Source: Sweltsa coloradensis (taxonomy: Eukaryota > Arthropoda > Insecta > Plecoptera > Chloroperlidae). From it: 64,000 bases of DNA. Below are positions 23,263-34,199 of this stretch, piece after piece. Numbering within the stretch: the stretch's first letter is position 1; every line of letters begins with the position of its first letter. The stretch is from positions 248,001-312,000 of the forward strand of contig JAMZAV010000315.1 of NCBI GenBank assembly GCA_024449915.1, read 5' to 3'. Position numbers and translations under genes: made by a program. Below the pieces are notes generated by a model, which did not search any database, was not told where the DNA came from, and saw only the letters and a list, made by a program, of their open reading frames with translations.

Positions 23263-24329
23263 GTAACAACACAGTAAATCTCCAACTTACATGGCTTACT
23301 GTGAAACACAAAGTGCTAGCTTAGCTTTACGGCAGCGATTATATGCTTCTTAGCCAGAAGGATTTCTGCAAAACAACAACAATGTATGGAAATTGTTAGT
23401 TAGTTTCTAGCATTATTATGTGTTATGTTGACACACCAATAGCTCTAAGAAAGAGATACAGAAGAATCTAAAAGCCTGCAGAGAAATAGGTTATCAGTTT
23501 TTAACCGTTTGTACCGCACAAACCAAAAAATTCGCAGGAAAGACAATTGTCTTAAAAAATATTTTTCTCTCAGTCAGTCCATAGAAAAACAGTTAAAAAT
23601 GAATGAAACACCTACGTTGAATGGTGTGCCTTAGGCGAATTGAAGTTGGAAATTATTTTGAGGTAGCTATATTGGCCGTGTATTGGATCAGAAGAATTTG
23701 AAAAAAAATAGTATTTGATTTTCTAAAAAAAAACAGGTTTCAAAGCCATTCACTATCATTATTTGACTTGGTAGCATATTTTGGAAAATAGAAAAACGCG
23801 GTCGAATAGCCTTAAGCACAAGATTTCCACTTGCACTTGTTGAACTCCATCTGCCGAAACCCTTAGGTCTAGGCTTGGGCTCGGACTCCTTAGCATAAGA
23901 AAGGGCTTCAGTCCAGCAAAATATCAAATATATAACCAAACAATATAAATTCAACTGTAGATATTTTACAGAAAACATTTATAAAACTAATGACCTTGGG
24001 GTCATGGTTGTGTATACTACACAAACGTATTCTCTGATGTATACTTGGTAAGTTGATGGTGATTGTGATGATGACGCTTGATGGCCTGCCCATACACAGA
24101 CTTACCTCTAAATGACGGGACAGTTTCTCGAGTGCTTGTGTTGTTCGTATGTTTGTTCTATGGATAACCCACAATGTTTTCATGTTTGAATTATAATGTT
24201 CATGGTCATCTCGTCTTGTTTTGTTATTCTTATTTTGATAATTGTCTGTCATCGTGTACCAATATCATATGCTATAGATCGAGGTGGCAACAAACTTTGG
24301 CCCCAACTACGTCGTAAATGAATCGCTTG

Positions 24330-24414
24330 TACACCCGGCGTCAGAAGTAAATCAAGGGCTGGGTATTCTAGATACAACGATCCCCCTTGATTTACTTCTA
24401 ACGCCAGGCGTACA
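24330..24414. repeat. Hairpin-forming inverted repeat
   Basis: GTACACCCGGCGTCAGAAGT then AAATCAAGGG pairs with CCCTTGATTTACTTCTAACG then CCAGGCGTAC, giving a stem of about 30 bp with two mismatches and a loop of about 25 bases. Probably a small foldback element. Confidence 0.7.
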
Positions 24415-25261
24415 TGTGAACCAAGAGTAAAGGAAAACGCTAAAGCTGATGGCCGAGTGTTGTACGCCGTTATTTAAAAACGGAAAAATTTATTTCGTGT
24501 GCTGATGTATCGTTAGTGGCGCTACGTTATCGATTGGGTTTCTGGTTGCTATCACTTGCAAATTGCAATTGCAAACGAAATCTCCCCCCCCCCCCCACTC
24601 ATCCGCTAACGTTCTCCATTGACAGCTCTAAGAAAAATTAAATCGTGTTCTAAAATTATTGCTAAGGTATAGATTATTGACTTGCAAACACTAGATACTT
24701 GACAATAAACGGATACATCTGGAGTTTTTTGTTTTTTTTTTTGTGGGGGGAAGGGGTTAGCCATTATCGCTATGTTGACCCAGTCTTGTTCGCTCCACCA
24801 CGAGATCTGCTGTTTATTCCATTACAAAGTGTTTCCACAAACGTATTCCAAATGTACACAGCACAGTTTTGTGTCTAGGTCAAAACACACCGCTCCCGCA
24901 GTTGACGTAAGTTTAGATTTGTTTATAATGCTGGATCGATCCCAAGTCGTAAACAAAGTGTCGGCCTCGTTTTGGCCCAAATAACAAAATCTGTAAGACT
25001 TTCGCACATGTTTATAGATTCAATGGCAGAGACTGAAGCCAACTTGTCGTCTTATACTCCCACATGGCTAAGCGGACAACTGCGCATTACGCAAGCTGGG
25101 TATATTGCGCTGTAGAAGTTTTTAATCTTTTACAACCATGCTATGCTGCTGCTAAAATAATTTTTCGCATTGTCAAGTTACGCACACAAAAAAGTCGATT
25201 TATGTATGGTCATCATGAATATTCACTTCTAGAAAGTTGTTCTTGTTCCTAATTAATAATT

Positions 25262-25475
25262 ATAGCCTTGTTGATTTTGTCGTTGTCCGAAATCGGAATC
25301 GTGTCCAGCTGGTCTGGCCCGTGTAAGTTCTTAAAAAAATGAAATACTGGTCCCTATAGTTGGTCATTGTTCGCTCGTCGATAGTGTCGGCGCCAACAGG
25401 GTTTGCTTGGTTTGCTTTAAATTTGATGTCACCACTGAAAATTTATTATGTGACTGAGTGGGAAAGTTTAAAAAA
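25262..25475 (+). repeat. SINE-A, 5'-truncated
   Basis: GCCTTGTTGATTTTG...CGTGTCCAGCTGGTCTGG...TTGTTCGCTCGTCGATAGTG...GTGACTGAGTGGG matches the body and tail of the full SINEs at 29985-30412 and 54868-55275. The tRNA-like head is missing. Confidence 0.75.
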
Positions 25476-25989
25476 ATTGTATACACAGGTCTACATAAAA
25501 AAGGAATTCGACCGTCAGTTATGATATTGTGTATAACTTATTGATCGTACGATTGTGGTTACGAGAAGTTTTGTCTAGCTATAGGGCAATCACAAAGCTG
25601 TCTGTATAAACCGCATGAGCCACTGCTGAAGGCATGCGTGAAGACAATATTTTATAGTATGCGTGCCAGAAAATAAAACCACACGTTTCATGTGCTAATC
25701 ATCTCATGTTGCCTTTCTGTTGGTACCACGGCCGTTCTATCTCGAGATCGAATTAGTTTCGTCATAATTCATATTTTTAGATAATTCCCTCTCGTTTACC
25801 GGTGACGGTATTTGGTATCGGGGGGCAACGCTTGGCTTGAAACTTGTGTTTCATTTATCAGGATATGAATCGGGTATACTCCATTCCAATCATTTCACTT
25901 ACTTATTTTTTATATCTGGAGAATTTAAAATAAGTTATACTATAAAATGAATGGAAGAAGTACTACTCGTTATTTTCATTAACTTTTTC

Positions 25990-26840
25990 TAGTATTTGTG
26001 ATTTTGTGATATTGGGTTTATTATATAGATTTACTGATATTCGTGATTTGTGATTTTGTGATATTGGGTTTATTATATAGATTTACTGATATTCGTGACC
26101 CAACTGCGCTGAAATCATATTTCACGGGTTGTGTTTTACCTGTGATTGAGTACTGTACTCCAATTTGGGCATTGTCAGCTGATACTAACATTAAAAAAAT
26201 AGATAAGAGTACTTTCATTTTTCTGTGCAATTGTTCGTCATCGTGTCCCAGCTTTTAATGCCTGGTCAAGACAACAAATTATGAGTGAACTTTTCATGAC
26301 AGATCTAGCCACTCGAAGAAAACGCTATGACATGTCTTTCTTGCACCGTATCATCAATGGCATTTTCCGGTCCACCAGTCTTGTCTCCATGTTTCCACTC
26401 CATGCTCCATCCCGCTTTACTAGGCTTACGCACCTTTTCCATGTAGCTCGACCTAGACTTTTTATTACCCGTAGATCTATCACCTTTCGTTTACCTTCAT
26501 TTTATAATAATTTACCTCATTTACCAAAGTTCGACATATTTTCTGATTTTAATTCTTTTAAAAAATCAATCGGTGATTGGATTGCAGTTGAAGGTCATTA
26601 GCATTTCCCCCTCTATTCTATAACAAAATTTTTATTTCTAAACATTATTTACTCTTATGTTTTGTTGCACTTATAATTTTGATATATTTGTTTTTATGTT
26701 TATCACCATATAATTATTTGTTAATTTGTAAGTGTATTAATGTAATTTTAATTTTTACTTTATTTATATATTTATTAGGATTGTCTACGTAAAATGGTAC
26801 TTGTGCTGTATAGACTCTTACATAAATAAATAAATTAGCT
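25990..26840 (+). mobile_element. Jockey-like LINE reverse transcriptase C-terminus, broken
   Basis: The plus strand encodes LKSYFTGCVLPVIEYCTPIW, the thumb-adjacent block of LINE reverse transcriptases. After a frame change near 26225 it continues with VPAFNAWSRQQIMSELFM, FLHRIINGIF and a typical LINE ending, FRLPSFYNNLPHL...FNSFKKSIGDW, then stop at 26601. A CATAAATAAATAAATTA tail ends the copy near 26835. The 5' part is missing. A 49-bp segment, TGATATTGGGTTTATTATAT with flanks, is tandemly duplicated at about 25999-26098. Confidence 0.8.
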
Positions 26841-27373
26841 AGATAGTTGATGAGGTCGAAAATATGTTTCATGAACAATTCTTTAAACTAAAATGTTCAT
26901 TAATTTGAATTAACATTTGTTTTAAATAATATGAACTGGAGAAGGTTTAACATACCGTTAAACTTGTATTGCACAGTTTTCATGGATAGGTAAACATAAA
27001 TACCCACGTGAATCTATTTTGATTGACCTAATTTAGCTATCATCAACTTGTCAACTAGTAGCCAAGCTGCATTGGTTTACGTATTGTAGGGCTAAATATT
27101 CACATTTCGCATTATGTTCAAAAGTAGGTAAGTAGGTGTGTGCGAGTCCTTTTTTGAGTTATTAGAGTCGAGTCCAAGTATTAAAAATTACTCTAGTATG
27201 GAGTACGAGTGCTTAATTTTTTCATATTTCACTGTTACTCTTTGACTATACTTACAACACAGCAATATAATTAAATTGATAAAATATTCTTTAATGTTAG
27301 TCTATAAATAGGCTGCAAAAGTGAAGACAGAGAACATCCATAATTGATTTTAAATTGTAATCTCTCTAGATAA

Positions 27374-28146
27374 TTGGATGAGCGTAGCGAGCGTAGCGAG
27401 CGAAGCGAAGATTCCATTTCACTACACTGGAGAAAAAAATCCGGAATGTTTTTTTTTTTTCTTTTTTTTTTTCTGTATTTTTGTCTGTTTGTCCACACGA
27501 TTCCGGCTAAACCGATACTCCGATTGCGATGAAATTTTATGGAGGCCTTCGAAATCTCTGAACTTAGAACTGCCACGTTTTTGAGCGCAATTGGAAATTT
27601 TTTTCTCATGAAAATCGCAATTTTACGATTTTCAATTTTTTAAAAAATTTCTTCGACTCTTAAACACCTACATGCTTTATCCGATTTTAATGATTTTTGC
27701 ACAGAACCTTTATTTTATGAATTAAGATATTCTTGTGAAATTTGAGCGCAATTAAAAAAAAATATTTATCATAAAAATCGAAATTTTACAGGTTTTTTAT
27801 TTTTTTAAACAATTCTTTGACTTATAACAACCTACATGCTTTATCGATTGTAATTATTTTTTCGCAGAACCTTATTTCATGAATTAATATATTAGTGTAA
27901 AATTTGAGCGCAATCGAGAAATTATTTCTTATAAAAATCGCAATTTACGATTTTTTAACAATTACGATTAATTAAAAAAAATTAAAAAAATAAGTTACAT
28001 TTTAATTTAATTTAATTTAATTTGAAAAAAATTTCAAACTTAGTAATGATTTTGCCACAGAACAACAGAAATTCGCATAAACATGGCAGCTCAATGCACC
28101 ATATACGCTCAACCAACAACGCGGCGGGACTTAAGCGTTTTCCTAG
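27374..28146 (+). mobile_element. Pearl/Helentron-like non-autonomous element, copy 1
   Basis: Starts TTGGATGAGCGTAGCGAGCG, followed by AAGATTCCATTTCACTACAC, a T-run and CACGATTCCGGCTAAACCG. Tandem core units of about 160 bp follow, each with TGAGCGCAAT and TTTACGATTTT. It ends GCGGCGGGACTTAAGCG then TTTTCCTAG, followed by T. Three other near-full copies occur in the window. No protein is encoded. Confidence 0.8.
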
Positions 28147-28838
28147 TTTAAATGATCAAGTACGAACATTAGTACTATGCTATGAGATTATCATTAAATT
28201 ATTGATATTACGTTGAAATGTTGATATCGAGAAATCGAAATCTTATTTTTATGTTATATTTATTTTTGAGTATATTATTTGTGCCAGCAAAAATTCAAAA
28301 TTTTCAAAAATATAAATATTTGTATCAGTTAAGACTAGGCCTCTATTAAGACTAAAAAGGGTTTGTACCATAAATATTGAACACCTATATATAGGTATTC
28401 AATATCTGTGGTTTGTACTTTATAAGGTTGCGCCGAAAATGCATCACGATTTTTATCTTCACACTCGCGTAAATGACCCGGCACCTCCACCAAAATATTA
28501 TATATTTATTTAACTCAATCCGATTCGAAATTTCGGGTACTCGCACACCCCTATTCAAATGATTTAATAATTATCTCACTTGATATTAAATTTTAAACAT
28601 GATTGCAGTATTAAAGGTGTGCTCTTGCATTGCAGTGGGAGTGGACTTGTTGTCCCCCTACCCATGTGTCACTGCTGTCGACAAGAGGGGTATTTTCTTT
28701 TACCAATTCGGAAAATAAATTATGGTTGTAAAAACGGTCGTCATAATTTTGAATGTAACTTTATTACTTTTCCGAAACAGCGATGATAGTTATGACATTT
28801 TGTATACAACGCCTGCTTGTTCATGTCCCGCGACGCGA

Positions 28839-28990
28839 GCGAGTCCATGGCTGAGCCAATCAGGAGACTGCGTCGCGCGTGACGTCAGGCGAGTCCATGG
28901 CTGAGCCAATCAGGAGACAGCGTCGCGCGTGACGTCAGGCGAGTCCATGGCTGAGCCAATCAGGAGACTGCGTCGCGTGATGACGTCAGG
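28839..28990. promoter_or_regulatory. 50-bp tandem repeat carrying CCAAT and CRE sites
   Basis: Three units begin GCGAGTCCATGGCTGAGCC. Each contains GCCAATCAG (an NF-Y/CCAAT consensus; CCAAT at 28856, 28906 and 28956), a CpG-rich GCGTCGCG, and TGACGTCA (a full CRE palindrome at 28880, 28930 and 28981). The surroundings are CpG-rich compared with the AT-rich neighbourhood. It could be a promoter or enhancer, but no gene start is recognised beside it; a plain minisatellite is the alternative. Confidence 0.55.
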
Positions 28991-29356
28991 TAGCAAACAT
29001 ATCCGAGCTGTTTTGGTCCGTCGCATTAAATCGCTCGCGTCACGTGATAGTTATATGAAAGTGTTAATGAGATTGCAGTAGGTTGTTCACAGAAATGATG
29101 TCATATTTGTACAAAACTATGTTGGGTATAGGCCCAATATAAAGTAATCTTGCTTATCGCATGTTATGTGTTCTTCTGTTCGACGTCACTTTGTACACGT
29201 GTATGTACCCAGTGGTCGACTTGTGGGGGGTGAACCTAGGATTTTACAAACGGTGACATATAATGATTTTAATAATATGTTTGCATATTTAATATTGTGT
29301 TTGAAAATTGTGCTTCATTGAGATTGTTATTAACTTTTAGGGCGAGCTGTATATAT

Positions 29357-29846
29357 ATATCCCCCAAAATACAAAAATTTGTAAAAAAAACGGCAGCCAA
29401 GCTCTCCTTCAAAAGTCTTCGGCTGTGAATGCTGTGAGATATAGAAGTTGAGCCAAGCTTTTATTCTTTCTCCCTAGTTTCGCTTTGAAATATGTAAGAT
29501 CATTTCGCCTGTTGACGAGCGCCAAGCCAACGATTTTTGTGGTAAAAAAAGTAAAATTTTAAACTCGAAATCATAAAAAAAATTCTTGGCCATGAACCAA
29601 ATTCAATGGCCCAAGTCATTTTTTTTATGATTTCGAGTTTAAAAATTTTACTTTTTTTACCACAAAAATCGTTGGCTTGGCGCTCGTCAACAGGCGAAAT
29701 GATCTTACATATTTTCAAAGCGAAACTAGGGAGAAAGAATAAAAAGCTTGGCTCAACTTCTATATCTCACAGCATTCACAGCCGAGGCTTTTGAAGGAGA
29801 GCTTGGCTGCCGTCTTTTTTAAAAAAATTTGTATTTTGGGGGATAT
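29357..29846. repeat. Near-perfect long palindrome (arms about 240 bp, 12-base loop)
   Basis: The left arm, 29357-29593, starts ATATCCCCCAAAATAC and reaches CTTGGCCAT. The right arm, 29606-29846, is its near-exact inverse, from ATGGCCCAAG to GTATTTTGGGGGATAT. Differences are mostly single-base run lengths. A transcript would fold into a very long hairpin. Confidence 0.9.
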
Positions 29847-29984
29847 CACATCTTTTTGTTGTTCGTTCGCTATCAAGGTGTGAATGATGGACTTTGAATG
29901 ATTTAAATTTGTTAAGTTCAAAGTTGTTTTTTTACATTTTTGGGCCCACGGGTCCCCCAAAGATACCCTTGAATAAATAAATAA

Positions 29985-30412
29985 ATAAATTTTTATTTAG
30001 AGTCTACCCACTCAGTATATAACCTGATTTTCAGTGGGGGACTTTAAATCAAAGCGACCAAGCCAACCCTGCAGGCTCCGACGCAATCGACGAGTGAGCG
30101 ATAAACCAACCAAAGATCGATATTTTTAATAGGAAATATATCAATCAGTGGTATGGACAGTGCGAACATCCGCGGATCAACGCCAGAATCAACAAGGCCG
30201 ATCCAGAACAACTCTGGAATTTATATGTGCTTCGTTGCTAGGACGGCTCCAAAGTCACCGTTTACAAACTCCTAAGACAAGAACTGATAGACTTAAGTCC
30301 AAATCAGAAGTTAAAAAACTTCTGACTTGAGCGGGAATCGAACCCTGGCCCTTCTGCATTGGAAGCAGATACGCTAACAACAAGACCAACGCACTAGCAT
30401 AAGCACTAGATA
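29985..30412 (-). repeat. Full-length tRNA-derived SINE (SINE-A)
   Basis: Read on the minus strand, the head TGCGTTGGTCTTGTTGTTAG resembles a tRNA A-box region, and GGTTCGATTCC is a perfect B box. A body of about 280 bp follows with AACGGTGACTTTGGAGCCGT, then the tail ACTGAGTGGGTAGACTCTAA and an (AAAT)n run. Relatives are at 54868-55275 (whole), 25262, 53688, 30497 and 9270. Confidence 0.85.
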
Positions 30413-30750
30413 TTTATAATGGTTATAAGAGCATGTTTAATTTCAAGCTTGTATACAATTACTACGCCTTGAGTAATAACGCGTTTTGATTTTGCTAGGA
30501 CGGCTCCAAAGTCACCGTTTACAAACTCCTAAGGACAAGAACTGATAGACTTAAGTCCAAATCAGAAGTAAAAAAACTTCTGACTTAGCGGGAATCGAAC
30601 CCTGGCCCTTCTGCATGGAAGCAGATACGCTAACAACAAGACCAACGCACTAGCATAAGCACTTGATATTTATAATGGTTAAGAGCATGTTTAATTTCAA
30701 GCTTGTACAAATTACTACGCCTGAGTAATTACGCGTTTTGATTTTGATTT
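30239..30750. repeat. Tandem duplication, about 257 bp per unit
   Basis: GCTAGGACGGCTCCAAAGTC begins units at 30238 and 30495. Each carries the SINE-A head plus GATATTTATAATGGTTA...ACGCGTTTTGATTTT. Differences are mainly single-base insertions or deletions. A third, older copy of the flank lies at 31108-31190. Confidence 0.8.
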
Positions 30751-32300
30751 TGATTTTGATTTTCCCCGGTCCCAATTGCCCGGTTTTTGTTATATGAGGT
30801 ACATCTGAGTGTGGCCCAAGTTTCAAAGTTCTAAGATGAACCGTTTTCTCGGTATAGCGTATTATTCATAAGAGTACGGAATTACCTACTTTTGATAATT
30901 TTGGTTTTTTTCCGGTACCCGTTAACCAATTTTGCTTTCCATATTCAAAAGTGATAAAGAATGAGAGATATCAAAATGTATTCCACGTTTGAAACATCTC
31001 AGTTGTAGCGTTTCTTTGAATGATTCATTTCTTAAAGTTCAGATATGTTTTTTGTCATTTTTGGGCCCATGGTCATCCCAAATTTAGCCCCTTGTGTGTT
31101 TGGACGCAAGATATTTATAATGGTTAATAGCATGTTAAATTTCAAGTTTGTACAAATTACCACGCCTTGGTAATTACGCGTTTTGATTATCATCCAAATT
31201 TGATTTTCTCCGGTCCCTGTTACCCGATTTTTGTTTTGAAAGCAAAAGGCACTGCGTCTGAAATACACCTAAGTGTGGTCCAAGTTTCATAGTTCTAAGA
31301 TTTACCGTTTTCTCTGTAGGCTAAAGAACTCTCCGCGGAGAAATGCCACCACCCAACCCACCCAGCCAGTTTTAAAGGAATTTGACGATGTTGAGAGCCT
31401 TTTTTAACACAGAACGAGTTGTCGGATCGGGTTGATTTTTTTTTGGATGTCATGGACCACATACCGGGTTTCATATACCGAGTTTCAAGTTTGTAACTCT
31501 TTCGGGGCGGCGTGTGCAGATAGCTGAAAACCCCCCAACTCTGGTAGGGTATATGGGCCGGGAGTTCGGTGTCGCCTAGCAGCCGTATTCGCTTGTCTGC
31601 CGGGCGACGACCGTCGCCCTAGAATGAAGTATGAACAAATCTACATGTATTCTAATTATTTGGCCCCTGAGTTAAAAACTTATTTTTTACTTAGCACTTT
31701 ATGTTAAACAAAAATTGATATTTCATATTTTGAAAATTGATCAATCGTAGACCTACACGGTTGTATATTTTATGACTTGTGGCATGCTATGGTATGGTTT
31801 CTCTTTTTGGGGGCAATGGTGACAACAACAATGTTTATTTTGGAGTGAGGACTGCTAAGCAAACAAATTCCGTTATTCGACCACTGCACTGAGTGCACCC
31901 GTGTGCTTGTTCTGTAACTAGTGTTACCTAGATAAGGGACCTACCTGTGTCTCCTGTATGTATCCTGTGTGCGTTCCCGCGGGACAACTAACTTATCCTA
32001 CTTGACCCGCTGCTCCTGACGATAGCACGGCGACAACTAGCTGCGCAGGAAGTCAGGCTATTTGGGGCAGCCACCCAGGCTATTTTCAGACTTCTCCATT
32101 CCATCACACGTCACAAGAATGACGTCACACGCGGAATTTGATCGTTTTACGGGAATATTGAGCAACCTCTTTACGACCGATAACTGTGCGCGCCTTTCTT
32201 ATGGCCGTCAAACCCATCAAAGCTGCAATGTGTTTCTTTGTTTACTTTACTTCTGAATAGACAGATTCTCTCTAACAATGCGCGTGTGAGTGCGGGAGGG
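30751..32300. other. Repeat-derived and unassigned sequence
   Basis: A segment CCCGGTTTTTGTT...CAAGTTTCAAAGTTCTAAGA at 30765-30855 recurs at 31201-31315, so both belong to an unclassified repeat. No gene is seen. Confidence 0.45.
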
Positions 32301-32328
32301 GTGCGAGTGTGTCTGTGTTTGTGTGCGT

Positions 32329-32751
32329 GCATTGGCGTAACTACGGGGGGCGAGGGGGGGCGATCGCCCCCCTAAATTTAGGAAGAGGGGGACGAGGGGG
32401 TCAAAATTTTGCGGAAAGGTTTGTAAACTGACAATAAAACTGACAATCGTCACAATTTTATAAATTATCGACGAAACCACGCACTCTAAAACGTTGTAAA
32501 AACCCACCATTTGCAGTGTTAAAAAATCAAAAAAATTCTGGGTCTCAGCGCCCCAGACCCCAGTGGCGGTTTATACGGTGTACACCTGATATTGAGTTGA
32601 AAGCCGCCACTGCCAGACCCGCACTAGTTGGGGGGGGGGGGAGGGTGCTCAATTGTACCAGGAATAGGATACATACGTTATGTTTGTGGTTATAAAGATG
32701 TTCGACCCCCCCCCCCCCCTAAAAAAACAAGGGCTAGTTACGCTACTGTGT
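32329..32751. mobile_element. hAT-type MITE, CAGTRGCGTAACTA ends
   Basis: CATTGGCGTAACTACGGGGG at the left is matched inverted at 32738-32751 by TAGTTACGCTACTG, with G/C runs inside each end. A smaller element at 32561-32612 sits within it. Confidence 0.55.
32561..32612. mobile_element. 52-bp hAT-like micro-element with perfect 8-bp TSD
   Basis: CAGTGGCGG and CCGCCACTG are perfect 9-bp inverted ends. CCAGACCC flanks both sides exactly (32553-32560 and 32613-32620). 8-bp duplications and CAG-type ends are hAT features. Confidence 0.75.
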
Positions 32752-33276
32752 GCGTGTGTGAGTGAGTGCCCAAATGAAAATAAAAATGTGTTGTTTTGAT
32801 TCCGTATATTAAAATTACAAATGCGTTTCCATAAATGCCATTCTTTTTAGTCTGTGCATGTGGTGTGGTGGGGGCGGAACTTATTATCGAGGCAGAACGG
32901 CGTTCCACAACATTTTCTAGTATTTCAATTTTTAATAATTAGACTTATTATATTGACCCCGTATCCAATAAGGATACATACGTTATGTTTGTGGTTATAA
33001 AGATGTTCGCCCCCCCCCCCCCCCCCTAAAAAAACAAGGGCTAGTTACGCTACTGTGTGCGTGTGTGAGTGAGAGAGTGCCCAAATGAAAATAAAAATGT
33101 GTTGTTTTGATTCCGTATATTAAAATTACAAATGCGTTTACATAAATGCCATTCTTTTTAGTCTGTGCATGTGGTGTGGTGGGGGCGGAACTTATTATCG
33201 AGGCAGAACGACGTTCCACAACATTTTCTAGTATTTCAATTTTTAATAATTAGACTTATTATATTGACTCCGTATC
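32666..33276. repeat. Tandem duplication, 305-bp period
   Basis: AGGATACATACGTTATGTTT begins units at 32666 and 32971. Both contain a C-run, GGGCTAGTTACGCTACTGTG and AACGGCGTTCCACAACATTT or a near copy. They are almost identical, so the duplication is recent or an assembly effect. Confidence 0.85.
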
Positions 33277-33544
33277 CAATATTAAATCAGGTTGGGGGAG
33301 CATCGTACTACTCCATTTCTTGGCGTACCGGTAACTTCAACGGAGCCAGGCCTGACACACACAATATATACATAATACAAATATTATTAGGAATTAATTA
33401 TACAGAATACTATACTAAAACCTGGATTTTTTAAGTTTTGAACTAGTAAATATTGGAAACTAAAATAATGTCTATCTACATTCTTTTTGGTAATTCTTGT
33501 CAATGTGAATGTGAATGTGAATCCTGTATTGAGTGGGTGACCGC

Positions 33545-33850
33545 TCTGCCCTGAAACACATATACTGCATGCTTAGAGCAGATGAGGGTTCGAGAGCTAG
33601 TGTAACGGCTTCGTTCTCCTCGACGTCTGCTCGGCAGTCCGGGTTGGTGGAGGAACCTATGACTGTCAAGGTTACACCGTCCTTTCGGATGGGTCGTTAA
33701 GCCGTTGGTCCCCTAGATACTTTTCGAAAGAAGTAGACTACATACCGGTACCGGGTTTCCCCTCCTTCCTTCTGTTCATAGTGCATCCTCATCTATCACC
33801 ACTCATCGCCTTGAATAGCCAAAGTGCATCCATACCCAATCAATCAACCA
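33545..33850 (+). repeat. SINE with conserved central domain (SINE-C)
   Basis: GGGTTCGAGAGC resembles a B box. It is followed by GTGTAACGGCTTCGTTCTCC, GGTTACACCGTCCTTTCGGA, GTTAAGCCGTTGGTCCCC and TTTTCGAAAGAAGTAG. The same blocks occur inverted at 38195-38455. The CCTTTCGGATG...GTTAAGCCG core resembles conserved SINE domains found in many animals. Confidence 0.7.
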
Positions 33851-34094
33851 GTGAATCCTGCTTTATGAAAGCCATAGAACTGATTCAGTCAAAACATTGC
33901 TGCAGGTCAAGGTTTATCTGAGAGATCTGAGTATCTAGTTTTAAGCGTTTAAAAATTTGATGAAAAATCTTCACAATATCGATCGAAAACACGTAAAAGT
34001 GCTATTTTTATAAGACACTTTATGTCTTTCATTGCTCTTCAAAAATTGAAATAGCCTAAAAATTTTGCAGTCCTCTAGAAAGCGAACATAATAT

Positions 34095-34177
34095 AAACAA
34101 ACATCCTACCAATCGCTCACTACCCTCACCAAATAAACAAACATCCTACCAATCGCTCACTACCCTCACCAAATAAA
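34095..34177. repeat. 40-bp tandem duplication
   Basis: ACATCCTACCAATCGCTCAC followed by TACCCTCACCAAATAAA is present twice in direct order with no mismatch in the core. Confidence 0.85.
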
Positions 34178-34199
34178 TACGATTATGTACATTCGAAAA

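Noticed and set aside
23688..23978. 96-residue minus-strand frame starting with a signal-like MFSVKYLQLNLYCLVIYLIF
   Set aside because: Could be a small secreted peptide, but there is no recognised domain, no matching splice partner and no repeated peptide cleavage pattern. Kept only as a curiosity.
30340..30400. tRNA-like sequence with a perfect B box (also at 20520, 51390, 54910 and 56790)
   Set aside because: No cloverleaf can be completed and each is joined to a repeated body; these are SINE heads.
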